Assembly (NCBI GenBank): GCA_033085395.1
Contig: JANQBS010000047.1
Location: 124,001 to 188,000, forward strand
Origin: Xanthoparmelia taractica
Taxonomy: Eukaryota; Ascomycota; Lecanoromycetes; Lecanorales; Parmeliaceae
DNA length: 64,000 bases
Direction of reading: 5' to 3'
How positions within the stretch are numbered: the stretch's first letter is position 1; every line of letters starts with the position of its first letter. Positions 47,173 through 58,841 of the stretch are shown here, one piece after another. A program made the position numbers and the translations under genes. The notes beneath the pieces were generated by a model. The model was not told where the DNA came from and searched no databases. It saw only the letters and a list, made by a program, of their open reading frames with translations.

Positions 47173-48888
47173 ATGCCATCCTGGAAAGACATCGTGGTCA
47201 GCCTGATTACTCTGCAGCTTGCGTATACCATTTATACGCTCATCAGTAGAATTCTTCTCAGCCCTTTGAGAAACATTCCAGGCCCAAAGCTCGCTGCCTT
47301 AACGTCATGGTATGAATTCTACTTCGATGCAATCCAGCAAGGCAGATTTGTCTGGAAAATCAAGGATTTGCATTCGAAATACGGTTTGGCTGTCCTGCCT
47401 CGCCTCGAGACTTATTCTCTAATGTGCAAAATATCCAGGTCCCATTGTACGAATTACACCTTGGGAGATCCATGTGAACGACGTTGAATTCCTCGATGAC
47501 ATCTATGCATCTTCTTTCCGTCGACGAGACAAGTATGCCTACCAAACCAGGACGCTGCCGGTGCCACTTTCAGTGGGAGGCACTATCCAGCATGACCTTC
47601 ATCGGAAACGGCGCGAGGCCTTGAATCCCTTCTTCAGCAAAAAATCAGTCCAGAGTCTTGGGCCCATGATATCCGCAAAGGTAGACCTGCTGTGCAAACG
47701 TCTTGAGGACCATATAAACTCGCATAATCCAATCAATCTCTCTGATGTCTATTTTGCGTTTGCCAATGAGTAGGTCGAGACCTTAGGCTTTTGGGTGGTC
47801 TGCTTACCAGACCTAGTGTTGTCTCACAGTACAGCTTTGGACATGACAATGATCTATTGAGAAACCCAGTCCGAGCATCAACTCTGCGAGCTCATCTCTC
47901 TGAACTTTTGCTTGGGGTGAAATTCAACCAACACTTTCCCTGGATAGTGAACACGCTAGAAATGCTACCGACGGAGCTGGCCAAGCACATCATGCCACCT
48001 GGGGTACTCGACATGAAGGAATTCTCTGCTGCAAGTCCCCATTTATCGGCGTATACCGTTTTCTAACACCTTTCAAGAGAATCAGCGAAGATATCGAGCA
48101 GGTGCTTCATGACCGTGATGATGCGAAGAGAGGCGGGAAACGCTCAATTTTCTACGAGTTGCGTGATAGCCCTACGTTGCCGTCGTCGGAAAAGAGCCCG
48201 TTACGACTCGAACACGAAGGGACGTTACTTGTCATGGCCGGTATATAATGCAATCTGACTCCTCGTTGGCCTCGACTTTTATCTGACATGTGCGCTAGGG
48301 ACCGAGTCGACGGCGAAATCCATGGCCACAACTCATTTCCATCTGATCTCCAATCCCGCGATGATGGCTAAACTCCGAGCAGAGCTTGGAACAGTGCATG
48401 AGAATGCCTCATGGACGGAGCTTGAACAACTGCCCTATCTCAGCGCCTGCATAGCCGAGGGAAACCGCCTCTCATTCGGCGTGACAGCAAGGGTCTGCCG
48501 TATTGCCCCCGACGAAGCTCTCCAGTATAAAGGGTATACCATACCACCCGGTACGCCCGTGAGCATGACAAGTCTATGCGTTCACACGGACGAGCGGATC
48601 TTCTCGGACCCTTGGACATTCAATCCTGACAGATGGCTCGGCTCCGAGGGCGTTGCAAGACGTAAATACCAGATGGCATTCAATAAAGGCGGACGCAACT
48701 GCATTGGGATAAATCTAGCGCATGCAGAGCTTTTCCTCGTCATCGCCGCTGTGGCGCGGTACGAATTGGAGCTTTTCGAGACGGATAGATCGGACGTGGA
48801 ATTTCAGCACGACTATCAAGTTGCGTATCCGAAGTTAGACACCAAAGGGGTCAGGGCTATTGTGAGAAATAAGTCAGCAATGGCTTAG
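47173..48888 (+). CDS. cytochrome P450 monooxygenase
   Basis: Model: join(47173..47383,47439..47769,47811..48034,48091..48240,48299..48888), 501 aa, the usual length for a microsomal P450. N-terminal membrane anchor (IVVSLITLQLAYTIYTLI) and hinge IPGPKLAAL. I-helix MAGTEST, its Gly completed across intron 4; K-helix EGNR (ExxR); FNPDRWLG; heme loop FNKGGRNCIG with the Cys ligand. The overall pattern is like the trichodiene-oxygenase-type P450s common in secondary metabolism. The third intron (48035-48090) was chosen by phase; the acceptor GAAG is weak. It appears intact although its dehydrogenase neighbour is decayed. Confidence 0.88.
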
Positions 48889-49882
48889 GATTGGCAATGC
48901 ATCTTACCGCCCATCTTCCATGCCTCTAGCAGTGGATACTCGCTGTCTTTGATGAGCCACAAGAGGCAGTGTTCATGGGCCGTTGTCTCTGTTCAGAGTA
49001 TCCGATATGACGACAAAAGTAGAACGCTTAGTACCGAATTTTTTTTGGGTAGAGACGACTGTTAAAGGACATTAAACGCGGATATGCAGACAGTAAAGTA
49101 GGAGGCATCATAGTTTGGTTTCGATGCGCATAGCAAACGCACCGTGACGTTCTAAAAATATTGTAACGCGCTGGGTAAGATTGGAAGCTGCGGGAAGTGT
49201 ATCTCCCCAGCAAGCCGTTTACACCAGGATGATAATGCAACTGGTACTGCTTTACTCGGTCACTTTGTACTCCGTATGCAGGATATGTTCCCCACTGGGA
49301 CGATGCCATGCCTTGAGTGTGGGACTCAACCTCTCCGGCCTCTGCATTTCAGCTGCGTCAGCTGCTTATAAATCAGCAATGACATGAGACGAGGTATCTC
49401 GATCATTATGTGGTAAAGTGAGGCTAGCACTGCGCCTGTCTCGATAGGAAAGCCAAGGCGTCGCTCGTAGAGCGCTGTACGCAGCTGCTGCGGCGTAAGA
49501 GTGAGCATTTGGGTTTGGGGGTCCAAAGGCACTCCGGTTTGGGGATTGACTCATTGCAGTAGCTGATGTCTCTGGTACAGGTTATGCGGCAAGAGGTAAT
49601 GGTATCAATTGGTGCACGGCAGGTTCCAATCTCCCTCAAGCATCAAGCAGGCTCCCAAATGCAGACACACAATTCAGTCCAAAGGCGGCCGTTTTGGCCC
49701 ATGACCCCTCATGCCTTTCTTCGTGGCTCAGCCCCAATGTAATGGGAGTCGGATTGTTTGGCGCGCTGTGACCTATTCGATGTGCTTTCTCTGTCGTCTT
49801 TTGGAAAGAAAAACAATTTGCCTACCATCAAAGCTGCAACATGGAATTATCGACACCGAATACTCCAGGGTCCTGAGCCAAC
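48889..49882. other. spacer between P450 and broken dehydrogenase
   Basis: No gene recognised. One exact TACTCCGTA lies at 49268-49276. Confidence 0.45.
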
Positions 49883-50294
49883 ATGATAGGCAAGGTCTCG
49901 TTAGGCGGGATTGCACTCGTTACCGGGGCAAGCGACTTCATTTATGTTACCACAAGCCCTCACTGACTCGGCTCTTTCAGGCCGCCAGCGGCATTGGCAA
50001 AGAAACAGCCATCGCCTTTGCCGAAGCCGGAGTCAAAGGCATGGTCTTTGCAGACATCAGCGAAGAGGGAGCCCTGGCTCCGTATGTCCGTCCTGGGTCG
50101 GTACACCAATGATGCAGGCAAGCCTTCAGCGCGTGCCACAGCTTGGTGCAGTGATCAAGACAGTAAGTCTATTGAAGAGGGCAGTAGTGCCTGAGGAAGT
50201 AGTAGATTATATCATGTTCTTGTGTGGTCCGGGTGGCAGTTACATCAACGGAACGGGGCTGATTGTTGATGCTGGAGCGACTCAGGGACGATGA
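49883..50294 (+). pseudogene. short-chain dehydrogenase/reductase remnant
   Basis: Exon 1 (49883-49927) encodes MIGKVSLGGIALVTG and, across a GC-AG intron (49928-49980), joins AASGIGKETAIAFAEAG, an intact SDR cofactor-binding loop (TGAASGIG). After ISEEGAL the frame jumps at about 50080 straight to the C-terminal SDR end (VGTPMMQASLQRVP, SYINGTGLIVDAGAT) in another frame, ending at 50294. The middle ~130 residues, with the catalytic Ser and YxxxK, are missing, so it cannot be active. Best explained by an internal deletion with frameshift, next to an intact P450. Confidence 0.82.
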
Positions 50295-50871
50295 AGAATT
50301 CACAGATAATGTCACCGAGCTGAGTACCAATGGGTCTGTCATACTTGCCGTCGGTATCCCCATGTCCATAGGATCATAGCAAGGATAGATTGGGATGGTA
50401 TCACCGTCCCAACCAGTTCAACTAGAGTGGCCAAAAATTCCCTCGCCGCGATGGCTGTTTGCTAAAGGCCTTCTGACCAAATGAAAGAGATCAAGGAAGA
50501 CGGAACAGGAAAGCCATTCCCAGGCTTCAAAAAATTGCATCGCACTTGTGCATAAAAGTCTACAACCCTCGTTAACCAACTCCTAAATCCGCAACAGTAC
50601 TGGAAGCGCCTCAAGATCACTATTTTTCAAACCATTGACGCTTTGATTCTTGCCAATTGTAAGCGGTTCGAATCCAGTAATACCCTTACACACTGATCTT
50701 GCAGTCCAACAAGCGCAAATGAGAAGATTTCGGACTCTTAAAGTAAGTAGCCAGAACATGAAGCAAGATCAACACGAGCTACGGAGTATATTTAGCCGAA
50801 TATCAACCGAGAACCATCCCTCAAAAGCTCCGAGTATAGTGCTCTAAACAACAAAGCACACACACTCAGCA
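50295..50871. other. spacer and Dsc3 promoter
   Basis: Contains a GGTTCGAATCC element (about 50664) that is not part of a foldable tRNA, and TACGGAGTA at 50780-50788. No gene seen. Confidence 0.5.
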
Positions 50872-51717
50872 ATGTCGTCCACCTCCCCGTCTCCTTCCAT
50901 CCCACCCTTAACCCTCATAATCCGCTTCACGACCTCCCTCCCGGACCTCCCTCTCACCATCGCCTCCCCCCGAACCACCACCCCCCTAACCCTCAACACG
51001 CTCATCCGCCCGCACCTACCGCCTCCCCTTTCCGCCTGCCCCCTCCGCCTCATCTACGCCGGGGCGCTCCTCCCCCCAAACACACCAATCCACACCTCCC
51101 TCCGCCTCTCCTCGACCGGCAAATCCCCCGCGCGCCTCTACATCCACTGCTCCATATCCTCCGACACCCAGCTCTCGCCCGCCGACCTCGACGCCGAAAC
51201 CCTCGCCGCCAGCGTCCTCCTCCAACGCGAATCGCAAACTCACGACCAAGAAAACAACGATGAAGATGATGGTTCCACCAGCGCCAGCACCAGCGCCGCC
51301 AGACCGAGCGTGCAACCCGCACCCCAGGGCTTCGACCGCCTCCTCACGGCCGGCCTCTCACCCGCAGAAGTCGCATCCCTGCGCTCGCAATTCCTCGCCA
51401 TCCAAGCGCACACGCACACGCCCGACACGATGCCCTCGGCGAGCGAGATGCGGGCGCTGGAGGAGCGCTGGCTGGACGCGGGGACGTCTCCGAATGGTGG
51501 GGCCGGGGGCGGAGGCTTCGGGGCGATGGCGGACGAGGAGATGGGGGGCAGTTTGGAGGATATGCTGTGGGGCAACATGATGGGGTTTTTCTGGGCGGTC
51601 GGGGCGATTGTGTGGTTGGTGAGGGAGGAAGGGGTGTGGTCGAAGAGGCGGCAGGTGGGGGTGGTGACGGGGGTGTTGGTCAATATTGCGTTTTGCGTGC
51701 TGAGGGTTGGGGTGTGA
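50872..51717 (+). CDS. dsc3: Dsc E3 ligase complex subunit 3 (Dsc3-like)
   Basis: An intronless 281-aa protein. Residues ~10-95 form a ubiquitin-like fold (LTLIIRFTTSLPDLPLTI, LRLIYAGALLPPNTPI, RLYIHCSIS). A low-complexity Glu/Asp/Ser spacer follows, then a helical segment (PQGFDRLLTAGLSPAEVASLRSQF), and two C-terminal membrane spans (MGFFWAVGAIVWLV and VGVVTGVLVNIAFCVLRV). This is the architecture of Dsc3 in the Golgi Dsc E3 ligase, which in fungi mediates SREBP cleavage and membrane protein quality control. The 5' two-thirds is C-rich on the coding strand and the 3' third is G-rich. Confidence 0.84.
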   Translation: MSSTSPSPSIPPLTLIIRFTTSLPDLPLTIASPRTTTPLTLNTLIRPHLPPPLSACPLRLIYAGALLPPNTPIHTSLRLSSTGKSPARLYIHCSISSDTQLSPADLDAETLAASVLLQRESQTHDQENNDEDDGSTSASTSAARPSVQPAPQGFDRLLTAGLSPAEVASLRSQFLAIQAHTHTPDTMPSASEMRALEERWLDAGTSPNGGAGGGGFGAMADEEMGGSLEDMLWGNMMGFFWAVGAIVWLVREEGVWSKRRQVGVVTGVLVNIAFCVLRVGV

Positions 51718-52400
51718 TGGTGATGACGATAATGATGATGCGCGATTGGATGCGTTTTGGATGCTGAGGGCTGGGGTTTGGGAACTTTACGCAATTGGAT
51801 GACTTGCATTGCATGCATGGATCAGTGGGGGTCATTCTTGTTGGATACATGATACCCATGGACGTAAGCGTCGATTTTTCTTGACTGCAGGCATTCAGGA
51901 TACTTCAGCATAACTACAAGGAAGTATCAATCAAAATGCTGTCCGTTTATTATATTTTTGATTCTGCAAGACAGCCAGCATGTGACGCTGTCTATATAAA
52001 GCTCATGCTCATCTATATGCATGTGGCTTGAGAGCTTTAACCCAACATTCTCTAACACCAAACTCAAAGCCAAAAACCGGGCACTGCATCCTGCAGTTCT
52101 CGGTTATAATGTCCGGACGGTATTGTACACAGCGATGATGCTCTAATGCAAACCCAAAGCGATCAGCCATCAAGGCTATTGAGAATTAGATTACTGTGTA
52201 AGAGCCATAGTATGTATTTTCGTTGCGCGGATGAATGCGTCGCCATGATGATCGTGTCCGAGGACACAGAGCCGTTGGGATGAAAAACGCCGAGCCCGCT
52301 ATGCATGTAGTTGATGAGATCTAAGAAATTTCGGTCAAACGGGTCAATCACACTGCTTGAACCAGCTTGTTGGAGCAAATTTGATATAACGTAGTGTCGC
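51718..52400. other. convergent spacer, Dsc3 and KRE6-like
   Basis: Two 3' UTRs and AT-rich DNA. No gene seen. Confidence 0.5.
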
Positions 52401-54585
52401 TCATGATTTACATCCGTCCACGAATGAGTTTTTCGGCCATGGGTGCGACGTTTGATGCCTGACAAGCAGCATATCAGTAAAGCGCAGCCAACAGTGTATG
52501 TTTACGTACCATCGAGTCATGTTGGGATTCGTGTAGGCGTTCATATGGTTGGCGATATACCCAGTCGTCTCATATCCGTCGGGATCACACGTGACACTGG
52601 ACGACGAAGAAGTATCCTGGTAGATGCGGACGTAGTCGAAGCGCATGGTTGCTGGTAGCGTAGCTTCGATGCCTGGGAGATCGACATTGGAAAACCCAGT
52701 GGACATACCAAAATTCATGACGAGCGCCATGGGTTCCGTTGGTATGACTCGTTGTCCAACATTGCCGTTAGGGCCTATAGCTCGAGCATCCAGAGTCCAT
52801 GCCTCAATATCGGCTACAGACCACGTAACCCGGCCATTCGGGCCGGGTGTGTAGTAGAAATTATAGGTTGCGTATGCTTTGCCATCATACCAGTCGTTGT
52901 TGAGATTTGTTAGGCCGGATAAGGCTTGTTGGAACGGAGCTCCCTGATAAGAGTTCAGGAGTGTAATAGAATCGTCATAGATCTCAATGAAATCTGCGTC
53001 TTCGTTAGCCTCGATGCAGAACACAACATTACAATTCAAAATGAGTTGATATTGCCATACCGGTATTTGGCTGGTACCAGATATCGAAGGGAGCAAGCTG
53101 GCAACTTTGAGATACCACACCTGTCATTTCGGTGTTACCGGGCCCCAGAGGGGAAACCGTAGCTTCGATCACATCCAGCTCAGGCGCCGAGCGTGATTTG
53201 CCAGGAGTTGGGTGATCTTGGCCTTTGCATGTACAAGCCGGCAACCGCATTCCTGGCTGATAGCTGATACCATCATTCGAGCTCTGATTTGCTGTTATAC
53301 CAGGATCGCACGTATCATCATAGCTGTATGGCCACATTCCGTCCGTTGTAGCTGCATAGCCTGGTCTCCCCAGGTTTCCCATTGCCCAGAATCCAGGCCA
53401 GAACCCTTGCACGTCTCCTTTTCCCGGTAAAGATATGGAAGCCTCAAGAAGCCCACCGGTAAAACACAGCTGGTTCCACGACTGTAACATCCCAGAGCGG
53501 TAATTTAACCCGTGATTCTCGAAAGCATCGAATTTGAGCTCGAGAACGCCATTTTTTGTCGTAACAGCGTCCGGGTCGTACCACTCTAGATCCCGAGTAA
53601 CGCCATACCACAAATCTACTGCTGTGAAGAAAGGATCGTCTCCAGGATAGAATGTGCGGCCATCTGTGTTGAACTCGTCCGAGAAGACCAAGTTCAATTT
53701 AGTCCCATCTGCAACCGTTTTTGTCTTGGCACTGGCTGGGGTATCCGGATCTACTAGACTGGTGCGAATGTTTTTCAACAATGGTACCTCCCCAACATCG
53801 ATGCAGTCTGGATCCGAGGAGCACTCATTTGTCGGAGGTGATAATCTTTGCACGAACGTTCTACACGAATTGTCAGCATAGAAGTCATAGACGGGATTGA
53901 TCAAAGATTCATACAATATGGGATAGCCGATGAAGAGAACCAAAAGCCCTAGGGTCACGAAAGCAAGACCTCCGACATTGACTGCTCCTCGTTTAGTGAA
54001 AACATTACACTCCCTTGGCTCCTTCTCGTTGGGATCAGGATTATGTAACCAGTCGTCCTTTTCTACATCTTCTGGGAATAAAAGAAGTCCAGCCGACGGC
54101 ATAATATTGTATTTTTCGGATACTGTTTGCGTGTTGACATGCTCATCGTCGCTGCCCGCTCTTGATGGAGCTCGTGATGTTGCCATTGAGTCTGCGAAAG
54201 GATCCTTTCCATAACCTCTGCCATCTGAGCTGAAACTCGTTCTTCGCGATATCCCTTCCACCGGCGATCCAGGGACTGATTCTTCGTCTCTGAATCTGTG
54301 TGTTCTTGAGCGTGTTGGGGGAATAAGTAGGGTCTCGGCTGAATCCATAGGACCACCATTGTACATCCGATTTAGTGTAGCATTGCTTTTTACTGACGGC
54401 GCGGCCAAAGGTCTTTGTTGAGGGACTAAGGATCGTGCTGACTTCTGCCTGTTTGGTCCTGCCTGTACCTGATTACCGAGGACATCGTTTGCGAGGAGAT
54501 TGCTTTGCGAGCTGTTGAGACGCACATGAGGCATATCTCTATCTCTAGGGGTGCCAGGCGGCGATGTCGATCGACTGTCAGCCAT
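52401..54585 (-). CDS. KRE6: KRE6/SKN1-like GH16 glucan synthesis protein
   Basis: Model: complement(join(52401..52458,52510..52993,53061..54585)), 688 aa. Type II membrane protein: a ~195-residue Ser/Arg-rich cytosolic tail, a transmembrane span (GGLAFVTLGLLVLFIGYPI, about 196-220), then a lumenal GH16-like domain with FSDEFNTDGRTFYPGDDP, GFWPGFWAMGNLGRPGY and the active-site strand APELDVIEAT (about residue 470). Later GAPFQQALSGLTNLNNDWYDG, MALVMNFGMS and the C-terminal WPKNSFVDGC motif, which needs the last intron removed. By family it is required for beta-1,6-glucan assembly of the cell wall. The start is the MADSRS ATG; the frame upstream has no ATG. Confidence 0.93.
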
Positions 54586-55557
54586 CTTGCAGGATGACCG
54601 AAGCTCGATCAACGAAGGTCGGCGTCTACAGGAAGAGGATTAGTGAAAGTGGAGGTAGTCGAGAGCCCCTATATGGCGAGGTAACAGCTGCCAGTCTCCC
54701 CCCGGCCTCGCCGTTATGGCTTGAAAGTATCTGGGTAGGGATGTTGTAAGATCATCGATTCCGTTCTTAAGATCAAATGTAACAGCAACAGATAGGATCA
54801 ATAGTACGGTGCGATAGTAGAGATAGTTGTCGAAGGACTTTCAGAAGGAGAAATGACGAGTCAAACGAAGGTGGAAGGCCTGAGAGGCGACTAGAGTAGA
54901 ATGTGGGTGAAAGTTGTTTGGTTGGAGGTACTTTGTAACTCGTACGTACGCACAGTGTGTTTTGGTAGAGGCGTATGAAAAGGAGTGCCAAGTCCCACCA
55001 ATTTGCCCGTTCAACTAGTCTATCGAATCGGGTTCGGCTAGGCCCTAGCACTACTAAATTTGTAACCCAGCCACGCCGTCTTATTGGAGCCTCAGTCCCT
55101 TGTATTGCCACTACTAAAACCATCTCAACATTATCTGCGTTAGCACTTAGCAGGTCCGCTGACCAACGATATACAACTACGAGTAGGGTCGCCTGCGCAA
55201 TATACAAAGGGACATCCATCTTGATACCCTTTTCCGTCAATAATTTTGACCCCCAGCCACGATTTGGACGTGCGGAGCATGCGGGATTCCTTGATTGTTT
55301 CTGGTTTGAAGATTAAAGAGATGAAGGTTAAAGAGATTGGCGAAGTTGGGGGGAAGGAACAAAGTCGAGTTGAGCAGGAATCAAAATCAGACCAGAATCA
55401 CGAGGACAATGAACATACAATGAGACCTGCACGGCTTGGTCTTCCCCAGGCTATGGCGCATGCCTCGCCATGTCTCGCACCGAACAGCTGCATTTGCTGT
55501 CCTTCATTTGCGTTCTTGATGCAATAGACGAGATCACAAATGCCACACCTCAACCCC
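54586..55557. promoter_or_regulatory. KRE6-like promoter and downstream spacer
   Basis: No convincing gene. A 155-codon minus-strand frame (54773-55240) overlaps the likely KRE6 leader and shows no family signature. Confidence 0.5.
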
Positions 55558-56083
55558 TCAGCTTTCTACAGCCTTAGCCTTCAACCCAACGACCCTCCCA
55601 CTTTCTTTATCGATGCCAATGATATAATATTCGACTCTCGTTCTGTCATGTTCTACCCGATATATCCTTGTCTTGCCATCTCCCGATTGCTCGACTGCTT
55701 CTATAACCTTTTTGTACTGTCCCTGCGGATCAAACTCTTTCGTAGACAAGGTCGAGATCTCCGAGTTATGGTCTATTAGTTTCCCAAACTCATCTTCAGG
55801 GTCTCGTTGTCAGCATAAAATCCACGTCTCTCGGGCTTAAAGAAGGTGCCCGTTGTGGCTGCATACTCTCTGATGGCATGTTCTTCCCGCTCCATTTTAA
55901 GCTCACAGGCTCAAAGGGTTCGTCAGACTCAGATGTGTAGTGTTGATCCACTTTCTGCAGCGTGACCGGCACATCAGTGTCAACCGCTTTCGTAGCAGCT
56001 GATTTGGGTTTCGTAGAGACTTTGCTCGCACCAGTGTCTTGGTTGGCTTGGTCGAGGAAAGAAGAGTAGGCGTCGTCAGACAT
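55558..56083 (-). CDS. small acidic protein, unrecognised
   Basis: Model: complement(join(55558..55793,55867..56083)), 150 aa, with a 73-nt intron (GTATGC donor, TGCTGAC branch point). The two halves join as MPSEN|EFGKLIDHNSEIS. The N-terminal half is polar (MSDDAYSSFLDQANQDTGAS, repeated Lys/Thr); the C-terminal half looks folded, with alternating beta strands (TRIYRVEHDRTRVEYYIIGI). I do not recognise a named domain. The regular second half and clean splice phase argue that the gene is real. Confidence 0.68.
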
Positions 56084-56598
56084 GATTTTCAATGAATCTT
56101 CTGAAACAATGGTCTGATGCGTTCTTTTTGCACTCAGGGGGTTGGTGGATTGGACCCTGGTGGCAGGTCCCAGCTGATGCCCTGCCAATTCTACGCGTAC
56201 TATGACGTGACGCAGAGAAGCGCTATTACCCTTGGCGCGCTTGGCTAGGTTTCGAGGACAAACGGCAACAGCTCGTCCGGTGAATGAAGATGGTAGCATT
56301 CAAGAGCTTCTTTGCTCATGTCGTGAGGATTGTCCTGAGAGGAAATGTCATGACAATGACCTGCGGCTTGTAAGCGAGTTATATGATCTTTCTCTTATCG
56401 ATTAGGGTTTGGCCATCAAGCACACCAACAAGGATCAGAGGGCGCCAGGCGTATTGCCTGAAGATGACAATTGCTTCTACTTTTTGTAGTTAATCTTGCT
56501 TGACTGAGTCGCTAAAGACAATCCCTTTCCTTTCCAGCAATGCAAGTGATAAATCGCCTTCGACACTAGCTCTGAGTATAAAGCACACACAAAGAAGG
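56084..56598. other. spacer between small gene and RPL3
   Basis: Promoter of the small gene and the RPL3 3' UTR. Nothing else seen. Confidence 0.5.
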
Positions 56599-57932
56599 CT
56601 AAGCAGCGATAGGCAAGTCCTTCTTCAATTTCCCCAGGTATAACTTCTTCTCTGCCGGAGTCTGGTACGCTCCATGTCCGAACTTAGACGACGTATCGAT
56701 CCATTTGAGATCTACCTTCTCCAATGCTTTGCGGCTTGTGTGGACGAACATCGATTTGCGTAGCGTGATGACTCGCTTCTTGACGCCAGGAATCGCACCC
56801 TTGAGAATGATGAAATCATTCTTGACCTCGCCATACCGCACGAAACCACCCATACTACGTATTCATTAGATAAAGCTTTTGACAGTAACAAGTGTCAGTT
56901 GACTTACGGAGTGATCTGCTTCTTTGAGACGTCGAACTCGGTCGAAGCATTGTCAGCTGCTTCTCCAGAGCCAATGCGGTAGACTTTGTGATTGACAGAA
57001 GTACGGTGGTGATATCCATTCTGACCAGCACGGGCAACAGTCCATTGCACGTGCGAAGGATGCCACGCTCCAATACATGCGACCTTGCGCAGACCTTTAT
57101 GTGTCTTTCTCGGAAGCTTCTTGGTTCCCCATCTTGCTGTGACACCTGTGAAGCCGTGTCCTTTGGTAACGGCAATGGCATCGACCATCTCATCCTTCTC
57201 AAAAATCGAGCTGATCTCTACTGGCTTTTCGAAAAGACCTTTGCCGAAGTCCACCTTTTCAGCCACACTGCCACCGTTGACCTGGATCTCCATTAAGTGT
57301 GCCTTCTTCTGCTTGAGAGGTGTCTTGCTGATCTGAGTGTGTGCGAGGATGCGGACAACAGTGCAGTACTTCTTGATGCGCTCGAGTTCGCGATTGATGG
57401 GCTGGCCAGAATTCTCTGCGTGTTTTTTGGCGTACTTGGTATAGGCCTTCTTCTTCGATTTGTACCAGTTCTTGTAGAAACGTCGCTTGACTTCGTCGCT
57501 CAGATGCTCAGCCCAGACGGTGGTAAGAGAGCGAAGACCACGAGGAGTTTCAATATAGCCGACAAGACCAACGACCATCATCTGTACACCTCGTTCAGTT
57601 CATGTACTGAAGGAGACAAAGTAAACCTACGGGAGGTGTCTCAATGACAGTGACAGCTTCAACGATCTCCTTTTTATGCATCTTCGCACCGGGACGGTCA
57701 AGATCTCGGACAATTGTAGTCATGCCAGCTTTGTATCCCATCGCGGCGGTCAAATGGACAGGTTCCTTGGGGTTATCTTTAGGGAAGCTCTTGACCTGGA
57801 CCTCCAATTAGCCAAGTTTGCCGTGACAAATGAGCCCATTGAACCTACCTTGCCACGATGTCTACTTGCACGCTTCCTCGGCAGAAAGGCCAAGGAACCA
57901 TGACGCGGTGCCTCAAATTTTCTATGAGACAT
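56599..57932 (-). CDS. RPL3: 60S ribosomal protein L3 (uL3)
   Basis: Model: complement(join(56599..56854,56908..57581,57631..57795,57849..57932)), 392 aa, the expected length. Core large-subunit protein near the peptidyl transferase centre. Signatures: MSHRKFEAPRHGSLAF, AAMGYKAGMTTIVRDLDRPG, VVGLVGYIETPRGLRSL, GHGFTGVTARWGTKKLPRKT, RKVACIGAWHP, and GGFVRYGEVKNDFIILKG. Three introns of 49-53 nt, all phase-checked. For intron 1 the CAG acceptor at 57796 was preferred over the upstream GAG because it gives RGKVKSFPKD. Confidence 0.98.
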
Positions 57933-58841
57933 CGTGAATAGCTGGTTGATACCTGTTGTTGTACTTTGCAGATTGGGAGCATTCAATGACCGCACGGAAT
58001 ATTTGGTGGTGCGCCCTCGCTTACAGCCTTACGGGGCTGACTGTCGATCCCGCCCCTTCCCCCTCGGCCCCAAAACAGTTTGACTCTGCCAATCCATCGC
58101 TGCTACAAGTAGCCAGTCGATAATTCCATTACTCTTTGGCACACCCGTACCCAGTTTCCTCGGCATGCAGTCGGAGGATTTGGACGGCCGATTTGTGGAA
58201 TGATAGGGCTTGAAGGAGGAGAGACATCTACATAGGGCAAAAGGTCGCTAAATCGATTCCTGTTTTAGATCGCTGCTCGAATCTCCAAATGCCTAAGAGG
58301 AGACGAGAGACGAGAGAGGCTGAGTATCGTCACTGGGATTGTGGTATTACAGATTTCAATATTGCCCCCTATATAGCCCAATATATAACTCCATATATTA
58401 CTCCGTATATAGCTACACATTCGATCCCGAACAGTTATGCGGCAGGCTGGATTCAAGACCTTGACACTTGCGCAAAGGCGAATTTCTGTGATTTGAATTG
58501 TCAAGCTTCTCGATCGTAATCCCAGGCTCCATCTGTACAAGAACTTCTGTACCTCCGGATGAGACTTAGTCTGTGGTCAGTCTTTTACGACGTAAGCTCG
58601 TCAGTTGGCCAAGCAGTCTCATTGCCTCTTTAAGAGGCGTTCTGGGTGCACTGGTGGTACTGTGTTCCTCCTGCTATAATTGTAAGAGCACGGTCGCTGA
58701 GGACGGTCGCTGAGCACCGTGAGTACACAATCAGCCCTGTCGTCGCAGAGGTCTGTCCGTTGCAGATTGTGCACTAATATAGCTTAGGAAAAGCACACGA
58801 TTGCTGAGGATTCTTTAACGGGCTTCAAGCTTCCGCTGTCC
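57933..58841. promoter_or_regulatory. RPL3 promoter and repeat-bearing spacer
   Basis: Contains a 12-nt TA-rich tandem repeat (58370-58417), an exact TACTCCGTA inside it, and a duplicated CGGTCGCTGAG (58691-58701 and 58704-58714). No gene seen. Confidence 0.5.
58370..58417. repeat. degenerate 12-nt tandem repeat, four copies
   Basis: Four units of the form TATAT[AT]-x6 follow each other exactly 12 nt apart (TATATAGCCCAA, TATATAACTCCA, TATATTACTCCG, TATATAGCTACA). Confidence 0.9.

Noticed and set aside
50640..50720. tRNA-like GGTTCGAATCC box
   Set aside because: The flanking bases do not form a T-stem, and there is no A box, anticodon arm or acceptor stem at the right distance.
54773..55240. 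155-codon minus-strand frame upstream of the KRE6-like gene
   Set aside because: No family signature or signal peptide, and it overlaps the expected promoter and leader.
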